Assembly: GCA_011391115.1 (NCBI GenBank)
Contig: JAABRC010000024.1
Location: 1-11,967 of the forward strand
DNA from: Candidatus Egaibacter danicus
Lineage (GTDB): Bacteria; Pseudomonadota; Gammaproteobacteria; Burkholderiales; Burkholderiaceae
DNA length: 11,967 nucleotides
Direction: 5' to 3'
Numbering within the stretch: position 1 is the stretch's first letter; the number at the start of each line of letters is the position of its first letter. A program made the translations under genes and the position numbers. Below are positions 5,822 through 11,967 of the stretch, piece by piece. Below the pieces are notes generated by a model. That model was not told where the DNA came from. It did no database searches and was given only the letters and a program-made list of their open reading frames with translations.

Positions 5822-8800
5822 TTTCTGTCCCAGAGCCTTCTCCATCAGCCCCATGGAGCCATGTGATGAGCTCCTCGACCGGCATCGGTTTGGCAATCAG
5901 GTACCCTTGGACGCTGCTGCATCCAAGGACCCGCATCAGTTCCAGCTCGGCGGGCGTCTCCACACCTTCAGCCACCGTGACCAATTTGAGCTTTTGCGCC
6001 ATGTCCAGACTACTCTCCAGAATGGCACGCGCAGCCGGGTCCACCGCGCCCCGATTGACAAAACTTCGATCCAGCTTCATCTCGGTAAAGGGTATGCGCC
6101 CCAATTGTTCGAAGGAGGAATAGCCGATACCAAAGTCATCAATTGACAGGCCGAACCCCTTGAGCCGAAGGCGGCTAAGCACATCCAACGCGGTGGCCAC
6201 GTCTTTTGTCACCCCGGTTTCAGTGACCTCCAGAATCACGTCGGCTGGCACCAGCTTGACACTCCGCAGCTGTCTCATCAAAAGGTCGGGCAAAGTTAAA
6301 TCATCCAGCCACAGAGCCGACAAATTGACCGATATCTTGATTGGAAAACCGGCCTGATGCACTTGGGCCCCATGCTCAAGTGCCCGCGCCAACAGCACTT
6401 TGGACAGTTCGGCAATGACGCCTGCACGTTCAGCTGCGACAATGAAAAGGTCGGGTGGAACGAAGCTGCCGTCTGTCCTGCGCCAGCGGGCCAGAGCCTC
6501 CACGCCAACCGGCTTCAAGGTAACCGCGTCCACCTTGGGCTGGAACCAGACCGAGAACTCCTGCGCTGCGATACCTGACCGGATCACCTCTGGCGTAATG
6601 GCCATGCCACTTTCGGCCACCGGTCGTGGGGTCGGCACGCTGGATGCCTGAAGCAACAGAGCGCGGATCGAAATTGGGTTAACCGGTTTGCTGATGTGGC
6701 CCAGCACAATCAAACCTTGCAGCTCCGCGAGCTTGCCCACCGTCGGCAACAATTGCTCATTGGCACCACTCATCAGGATCAGGCCACCTGAAAACCCGCT
6801 TTGTCCCAGCCGCCGAATCATTTCCACGCCATCCATCTCCGGCATGTTCAAGTCGCACACCACCACTTGGGGTGCCTGCTGCGCTCGCCGGTTTATCAGC
6901 ACGATCGCTTCCAGCCCGTTTCGGGCGGTCAGCACTGTTGGAACACCCAATCCGCCCAGCATCTGCCGCATCTGCATCAGGATCACCGGATCGTCGTCTA
7001 CCACAAGGACCGGTGAGCACAGAGGTTCTGAGGTCGGGGCATGCTCCATCAGGGGAACCGACGGACCAAAGTCATCGAGTTGCGCGGCCTCCACGGCAAC
7101 CTCGTCGAGCATTCGTTCGAGCTTGAACAACGCTTGCGCACTGTCGCCAACACCGCCGGCGCGCGCCTGCCGCTCCAACTCACCGGCCAGCTCGGCATAG
7201 CCTAGGGCGCCCACCGCCAGGGCGGACGAATGCTGGCGGTGCATTTCGCGGCTCCACCGAGGGACATCATCCGGCCGCAACGCCAACTTCCGCAAACCCT
7301 CTTTGGCCGCCGCCATGAAGGTAACCAGGAGTTCACGCGCCTGGGACATACTGGTGCGCCCGAGCAGGTGGTACAGCCGGTCAAGATCGAGGGTCGCGCA
7401 GACCGATTGAATCTGCTGAGGACCGGCAGAATTGGCAAGGACTTCTCCGGACAGTGCGCGATCCAACCCAATATGGCGAACCAGCATCGCCGACAAACCC
7501 TCCAGCGAGATGGGTTTCGTCAACAGGTCGTCCAGTCCTGCGTCCATGCAGCGGGCGCGCTCGTCACCCGTCACGGCGGCACTCAGCGCAATGAGCGGAA
7601 TGTGTCCGCCGCGAGCGCGCTCTACCTCCCGAATGCGACGACCCAGTTCAAAGCCGTTCATCTCTGGCATGTCCAGATCGCTCAGAACAAGATCGAAATG
7701 GCCAGTGGACCAACTATCCATGGCAGCAGCGCCGTTGCTCACAACCTCCACTTCACAGCCCAGGCTACCAAGTTGCAGCTTGAGGACCATCTGGTTGGGC
7801 GCATAGTCTTCGGCAACCAGTATCCGTGGTGCCTGGATGGCCAACTCCGGTTTTTTCACTGACAGTGCAGGCGCAACTTCTTTCGGACGCGCGGGTGGCA
7901 TCGGGGTCGCCTCCACCAGATCGACCCAGAACGTACAACCTTCGCCGGTTCGGCTTTCGTAGCCAACCTCGCCACCCATCGCTTCAGCCAGCCGCTTGGT
8001 GATGGCCAAACCAATACCGGTACCTTCAACGGGCCCACGCTCGGCACCCAGACGTTCAAATGCGGAAAAGACGCGATTCTCCACCTCGGGCGGGATCCCA
8101 AAGCCTGTATCCGCAACTGAAACACGAATGGCCCGTTTTCGCGGACTCTCAGACGCCAGAGCCACACGCGCACAGACAACGGTGACAGAGCCACTGGGCC
8201 GGTTGTACTTGATAGCATTGGACAACAGGTTGATGATGATCTGTCTGAGCCGGATCGCATCGACCAGCGCAACCGCGTTGCGACCGTCACCCGCGTTGTA
8301 AATGATGCGAATGCCTTGTTGGGCGGCGAGTGGCGCCACCAGAGACAGACTTTCGTTGATGGTTGTATCCACCGGCACCCTGGCCATGTTCAATTCAAGA
8401 TGTCCAGCCTCTACCCGTCCGAGATCAATCAGGTCATCCACCAGCGACAGCAGGTGACTGCCGGCGCGCACAATTTCAGCGGCATGATCGCTGGCTGTCT
8501 GCGTCAGATGGCCGTCCGTTCGCAGCAATTGTGAAAATCCCAGTATGGCGTTCAGTGGCGTTCTGAGTTCGTGGCTCACGCTGGCCACAAACGAACTCTT
8601 GGCAAGGTTGGCCTGTTCGGCTTCACCCTTGGCTCTCCACAGGGCGTCCTCCGCCAGCTTGAGTCCCGTGATGTCGACACCAAACGCGTAGATAAGCGGG
8701 GCATCATCCCCACTCGCTCCGAACACGTGCGTTAGCTGCAGATCCAGCCTTGGGCGATCAGCCGTCGCCGGATATGTGCGCTCAACCACCGCGCGTTCCC

Positions 8801-11156
8801 CAGCTCTGGCCTTTTCAATCTCAATGACGAGTCGGGAAACGCCTTCGTCTCCCACCATATCCCGCAAATGGCGCCCCACGATGAGCTCGGCAGATTTACC
8901 AAGCAAGGCTGCAGTGCGTTCGTTCAGATAGGTATACCGGAAGTCCTGATCTATAACTGCCACATACCCGGGGAAAGCATCCAGGAGTGCACGTTGCTGG
9001 ACGTCGCGCTGACGCAAGGCATCCACCGCCTGTTCTTCTCGCGTGATATCGCGGAAACTCCAGACCCTGGTAACAGCGGATGCACCGTCCAGCGGAACAC
9101 TTCGGCGGTGCAATACCCGTCCGTCCTTGAGCACCACGCGGTCCTCAAAAGGCACGTTCATCGCCAGGATAGCAGCAATGCGCTGCACCTCCATGTCCGG
9201 GTCAACAAACAACTTCCGGGCCGCGACGATCACGTCCGCTCTACTGACGGTCTCAGTATTTCCCGGTGGCATGTTCCAGATTTCGAAGAACCGGTCGTTG
9301 GCAAACAGCAAACGCCCATTGGGATCACTCGCATCGTAGGCAAACATGCCGTCCGTAGTGGCATTGAAAGTTCGCCTCAGATTCTCGGCACTGTCCGCCA
9401 GTTGCTGCCGACTCCGTTCCTGATCTGTGATGTCGCGAGTGACCATTACAACCTGGTGCAATCGGCCGGTCACCGGAGCAAAAGGGTAATACGTCGTCTC
9501 CAGCAGTCTGCCGGCAAGAGCGGGTGAACTGATCGCGTAACGCAGGACCTGGGGCTTTCGAAGCTCAATGCAACGGCGTATCGCCTCACTTCGCTCAGGG
9601 CTATCCAATTCAGGCAGGACTTCCCTGGAAGTGCGTCCGATCGCCTCACCTCTTGCTACCTTGGTACCGCGGCACCAGGCATCGTTGACCATCTGATAAG
9701 TCTCATGTTCGTCAACAACGGCAACCCCATCCGTGATCGAGTTCGCAACCAGTTGGTAGATTTGAAGCGCCTCCTCGGCCTTTCGACGCTCTGTAAGGTC
9801 TGTCCAGATGCCAATAGACCCGATGAAATTGCCCTGACTGTCTTCTACGGGTGTGGCGTTATTGATGCAGTGCCGGCGCGAACCATCTGGTCGAGTCAAC
9901 CCGATCTCATACCCCCCCCTTTGGCCCAAGCCCCGGGCGGCGACTTGATCGCGCAATACCTGCAGGTCCGAACCGTCGAAGAACTCGTAGACACCATGAC
10001 CGACAATGTCCTCGCGGCTGCGTCCAAGCAACTCGCACAGCGCAGGATTGACATCGGTAGTCACACCGTTTGCATCAATAAACCAGAAACCTTGTTCCGT
10101 GTTCTGAAGCAACAGCGTGAGGACATGGTGCTTTTCTGCAAGCGCCGTCTCGGACTGAGTACGAGACGTAATATCCTGGACGGTTCCCACCATCCGGAGA
10201 GCCTGCCCGGATGCGTCAAACGTGACTTCGCCAAATCCTCGAACATGGTGAAGGCTTCCATCCGGCCAAATCACCCGATAGATGCATTCGTATTCCCCTT
10301 CACCCCGCAACGCCGACTGCAGCAAAATTTCCTGCCGATCACGGTCATCTGGATGAATCCCCTCCAAAAACAACGCATGTGAAGGTTTGACGGAACCAGG
10401 AACCAGTCCCCAAAGACGAAAATGCTGATCAGACCACTGCAGGTCTCCCGTTTGCGGGTTCCAGTCATAGCTACCCAAGTGGGCCAGGTGCTCTGCACGA
10501 GTCAACTGTTGCTTACTGCGCTCCACGGCTTCGACTTCGGCTGCCAGGGCGCCTTGCATGGCGACCGATTCCCGTATGGAACCATGGGAGCGAAAACCCA
10601 CAACGCCGACGTAAGCCATGAACATCGCAACCATCACACCCAGGGATGTGCTGAATTCCTCTTCCAGCGTGATAAGGCGCAGCGCCAGAACCACCACGTT
10701 GGGAACGCAGAACAGCATCGCCGCCTTTAGATCAAAGGCATAGACGCTCAATGAGCTGATGCATATGCCGGCAACGCTCAAGACGACAAATATCTGCGCT
10801 GTGACGTTGCCGATCGGAAAGACCATGACACTGCACAGTGCCCAGACAATTCCGTGTAGCAAAGACACTATGCGATGGCGCTGAATCCACACCTCGTCGG
10901 GTGTTTCGCCTGGGATGGCCTTGCGATGGGCAAGCCCGATCCAGGTTCTCCAGAGGAGAACGGCGGCGAGCAGCGTCAACCAGACCAACAGAGCGGTGTG
11001 CGAGACGCTGGGCCAAAGCCACGCCGAAAGGACAACCGCCAGTCCCATGGACCCGGCTGCGGCCGTAGGCCAAACCCGGGCATGCCGTTGTGCCTGCTCG
11101 GCTTTCAACAGGGCTTCAAAAGCTTCGCCTGTCGGACGATATTGTTGTAATGGCAT
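5814..11156 (-). CDS. Membrane hybrid histidine kinase with five PAS domains, two receivers, Hpt-like domain and C-terminal EAL phosphodiesterase
   Basis: A 1780-residue inner-membrane sensor. About six helices lie between residues 33 and 188. Five PAS/PAC units follow (about 221-332, 345-457, 466-579, 592-707, 721-832), each closing on a DIT or DLT motif. HisKA has H862 in SHELRTP. HATPase_c has an N box around N980, DTGFGIP (1016-1022) and GTGIGLAI (1045-1052). Receiver 1 has E1116/D1117, phospho-acceptor D1160, S1192 and K1214. An Hpt-like domain (about 1255-1360) has H1306. Receiver 2 has D1387-D1389, acceptor D1435, S1463 and K1490. The EAL domain (about 1532-1770) has E1553-A-L, N1611, EVTE, D1673-D1674, K1694, E1730 and QGY (1750-1752), so it should hydrolyse cyclic di-GMP. 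No GGDEF is present. The likely role is a self-contained phosphorelay controlling c-di-GMP breakdown. The signal is unknown. ATG at 11156 has only a weak GGG about 10 nt upstream. Confidence 0.93.
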   Translation of the reverse strand: MPLQQYRPTGEAFEALLKAEQAQRHARVWPTAAAGSMGLAVVLSAWLWPSVSHTALLVWLTLLAAVLLWRTWIGLAHRKAIPGETPDEVWIQRHRIVSLLHGIVWALCSVMVFPIGNVTAQIFVVLSVAGICISSLSVYAFDLKAAMLFCVPNVVVLALRLITLEEEFSTSLGVMVAMFMAYVGVVGFRSHGSIRESVAMQGALAAEVEAVERSKQQLTRAEHLAHLGSYDWNPQTGDLQWSDQHFRLWGLVPGSVKPSHALFLEGIHPDDRDRQEILLQSALRGEGEYECIYRVIWPDGSLHHVRGFGEVTFDASGQALRMVGTVQDITSRTQSETALAEKHHVLTLLLQNTEQGFWFIDANGVTTDVNPALCELLGRSREDIVGHGVYEFFDGSDLQVLRDQVAARGLGQRGGYEIGLTRPDGSRRHCINNATPVEDSQGNFIGSIGIWTDLTERRKAEEALQIYQLVANSITDGVAVVDEHETYQMVNDAWCRGTKVARGEAIGRTSREVLPELDSPERSEAIRRCIELRKPQVLRYAISSPALAGRLLETTYYPFAPVTGRLHQVVMVTRDITDQERSRQQLADSAENLRRTFNATTDGMFAYDASDPNGRLLFANDRFFEIWNMPPGNTETVSRADVIVAARKLFVDPDMEVQRIAAILAMNVPFEDRVVLKDGRVLHRRSVPLDGASAVTRVWSFRDITREEQAVDALRQRDVQQRALLDAFPGYVAVIDQDFRYTYLNERTAALLGKSAELIVGRHLRDMVGDEGVSRLVIEIEKARAGERAVVERTYPATADRPRLDLQLTHVFGASGDDAPLIYAFGVDITGLKLAEDALWRAKGEAEQANLAKSSFVASVSHELRTPLNAILGFSQLLRTDGHLTQTASDHAAEIVRAGSHLLSLVDDLIDLGRVEAGHLELNMARVPVDTTINESLSLVAPLAAQQGIRIIYNAGDGRNAVALVDAIRLRQIIINLLSNAIKYNRPSGSVTVVCARVALASESPRKRAIRVSVADTGFGIPPEVENRVFSAFERLGAERGPVEGTGIGLAITKRLAEAMGGEVGYESRTGEGCTFWVDLVEATPMPPARPKEVAPALSVKKPELAIQAPRILVAEDYAPNQMVLKLQLGSLGCEVEVVSNGAAAMDSWSTGHFDLVLSDLDMPEMNGFELGRRIREVERARGGHIPLIALSAAVTGDERARCMDAGLDDLLTKPISLEGLSAMLVRHIGLDRALSGEVLANSAGPQQIQSVCATLDLDRLYHLLGRTSMSQARELLVTFMAAAKEGLRKLALRPDDVPRWSREMHRQHSSALAVGALGYAELAGELERQARAGGVGDSAQALFKLERMLDEVAVEAAQLDDFGPSVPLMEHAPTSEPLCSPVLVVDDDPVILMQMRQMLGGLGVPTVLTARNGLEAIVLINRRAQQAPQVVVCDLNMPEMDGVEMIRRLGQSGFSGGLILMSGANEQLLPTVGKLAELQGLIVLGHISKPVNPISIRALLLQASSVPTPRPVAESGMAITPEVIRSGIAAQEFSVWFQPKVDAVTLKPVGVEALARWRRTDGSFVPPDLFIVAAERAGVIAELSKVLLARALEHGAQVHQAGFPIKISVNLSALWLDDLTLPDLLMRQLRSVKLVPADVILEVTETGVTKDVATALDVLSRLRLKGFGLSIDDFGIGYSSFEQLGRIPFTEMKLDRSFVNRGAVDPAARAILESSLDMAQKLKLVTVAEGVETPAELELMRVLGCSSVQGYLIAKPMPVEELITWLHGADGEGSGTETG

Positions 11157-11180
11157 TTGTCAGCCCAAAGTCTTGAGCAA

Positions 11181-11240
11181 CATGATAGCCAGATGCAGGG
11201 GGATCGGTACCGCGTACTACCTGTCTAGAGGCCCCCAAAT
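11181..11240. repeat. Structured intergenic DNA, possibly a decayed repeat copy
   Basis: Within the 125-bp gap between the alpha-E gene and the kinase gene lie nested inverted repeats: GGGGG (11198-11202) with CCCCC (11232-11236), and inside them GGTA (11206-11209) with TACC (11218-11221). The flanks TGATAGC and CTAGAGGCC recall the ends of the ATAGC repeat, but the core is 49 nt instead of 36 and the middle does not align. It may be a degenerate copy, or simply leader structure for the kinase mRNA. No convincing promoter hexamers or U-run terminator were found in the gap. Confidence 0.3.
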
Positions 11241-11281
11241 GAAAGGTTTCTGCTTCAAATGGCCCTTCGACGGACCCGGCT

Positions 11282-11967
11282 TCAGGCCGACGACGGAACC
11301 AGAAAGTCGCGGCTGATATGCATACCCAGATCGTTCACCCGGTCCAGGAACTGTGTGAGGTAGGCGTGCAAACCGGTGGCAAGGATCTCGTCAATGCGTC
11401 CGTACTTGAGCTCGGCACACAGCTTGCCGGCGCGCCGATGTGTCTCGCTGGACTGATCATCAGCCACCATAGCCAGGTTGCTCACCACCTCATTCAGGCT
11501 GGCATGCAATGAGCGGGGCATATCAGGCCGCAGGATCAGCAACTCCGCCACACGCTCGGGTTTGATCACATCGCGGTATACCTTGCGGTAGATCTCGAAG
11601 CCGGAGACGCTGCGCAGGATGGCACTCCAGTGGTAAAAGTCGTACTCCTGATCCTTCTCGCTGGCTGCGCCAAAGAAGTCGCTCTGCACCGCGTGAAACT
11701 TCACATCCACGAGCCGGGCGGTGTTGTCGGCCCGTTCCAGGAAAGTGCCCAGGCGCATGAAATACAAGGCCTCATCCATCAGCATGGTGCCCACGGTCAC
11801 ACCGCGTGACAGGTGTGAACGGAACTTGACCCACTCGAAAAACTGGCTGGGATCGCGCTCGAACTCGCCGCTCTTGATCATGCGACGCACTTCCAGCCAG
11901 GTCTGGTTCTGAGTCTCCCAAACCTCGGTGGTCAGCGTGCCCCGCACCGCGCGGGCGTTTTCACGGG
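11282..11967 (-). CDS. Alpha-E domain protein (DUF403), 5' end outside window
   Basis: The C-terminal 228 residues or so of an alpha-helical alpha-E (DUF403) protein, normally about 310-320 residues. The frame stays open to the right edge and reads RENARAVRGTLTTEVWE there, a family hallmark, so the GTG at 11947 is internal and not the start. Other typical segments are FFEWVKFRSHLSRGVT, FMRLGTFLERADNTARLVDVK, YHWSAILRSVSGFEIYRK and the C-terminal LHAYLTQFLDRVNDLGMHISRDFL. In many proteobacteria the gene sits downstream of a circularly permuted ATP-grasp (DUF404/DUF407) gene and next to transglutaminase-like and proteasome-like genes, a set proposed to make and process a peptide modification. 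The upstream partner would lie outside the window. Downstream here is the hybrid kinase, not a transglutaminase. Confidence 0.92.
   Translation of the reverse strand, partial: RENARAVRGTLTTEVWETQNQTWLEVRRMIKSGEFERDPSQFFEWVKFRSHLSRGVTVGTMLMDEALYFMRLGTFLERADNTARLVDVKFHAVQSDFFGAASEKDQEYDFYHWSAILRSVSGFEIYRKVYRDVIKPERVAELLILRPDMPRSLHASLNEVVSNLAMVADDQSSETHRRAGKLCAELKYGRIDEILATGLHAYLTQFLDRVNDLGMHISRDFLVPSSA

Noticed and set aside
5800..5830. Possible intrinsic terminator between the convergent genes
   Set aside because: The CCGGTTTAACCGG palindrome gives too short a stem and no U-run follows on either strand. It is kept only as a palindrome.
7230..7862. A 210-codon plus-strand open frame
   Set aside because: It is antisense to the receiver and Hpt-like region of the kinase gene and has no domain signature.
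8868..9527. A 219-codon plus-strand open frame
   Set aside because: It is antisense to the PAS4-PAS5 region of the kinase gene and has no domain signature.
9705..10382. A 225-codon plus-strand open frame
   Set aside because: It is antisense to the PAS1-PAS3 region of the kinase gene, whose protein reading is continuous and domain-rich.
11157..11281. Possible promoter for the kinase gene
   Set aside because: A TATCAT resembling a -10 box is present on the minus strand, but the hexamer 17 bp upstream matches the -35 consensus poorly.
11282..11947. GTG at 11947 as the true start of the alpha-E protein
   Set aside because: The frame stays open to the window edge and the upstream codons encode the conserved RENARA segment of the family, so the GTG is internal.

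Overview
The window looks like chromosomal DNA of a betaproteobacterium of the order Burkholderiales, most likely family Comamonadaceae (Rhodoferax/Polaromonas-like). This rests on high GC, on the gene content, and on short dispersed repeats that I recognise from memory as typical of that family: a C-rich palindromic element at about 1648-1724, and elements with an ATAGC...GCGCA core at about 2001-2053 and 4736-4790. No tRNA, rRNA, CRISPR array, transposase gene or phage gene was seen. No stretch over 300 bases lacks a gene.

Left part (1-720, minus strand): the N-terminal two thirds or so of a class II histone-deacetylase-like amidohydrolase, cut by the left edge. It is divergent from the next operon, with almost no space between them.

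Centre-left (724-5799, plus strand): a tight four-gene operon. It encodes a MoxR-family AAA+ ATPase, a DUF58 membrane protein, a TgpA-type membrane transglutaminase and an MltB-type lytic murein transglycosylase. The last two junctions overlap by 4 nt (ATGA, GTGA). The first three form the widespread MoxR-DUF58-transglutaminase module, which is thought to act in envelope protein maturation or cell-wall integrity. The coupled lytic transglycosylase ties this copy to peptidoglycan turnover. Repeat-like DNA touches the 5' ends of two of these genes and may lie inside one: the DUF58 N-terminus, the DUF58 linker, and the signal peptide of the transglycosylase.

Centre-right (5814-11156, minus strand, convergent with the operon): one gene for a 1780-residue signalling protein. 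In order it has about six membrane helices, five PAS domains, a histidine kinase core (HisKA and HATPase_c), a receiver, an Hpt-like domain, a second receiver, and an EAL domain with all catalytic motifs. It reads as a complete four-step His-Asp-His-Asp phosphorelay fused to its own output enzyme, a cyclic-di-GMP phosphodiesterase. This is the most unusual object in the window. Its Hpt motif is divergent, which makes the last relay step the main open question.

Right edge (11282-11967, minus strand): the C-terminal part of an alpha-E (DUF403) protein whose 5' end lies outside. It is separated from the kinase gene by 125 bp of structured DNA that may hold a decayed repeat.
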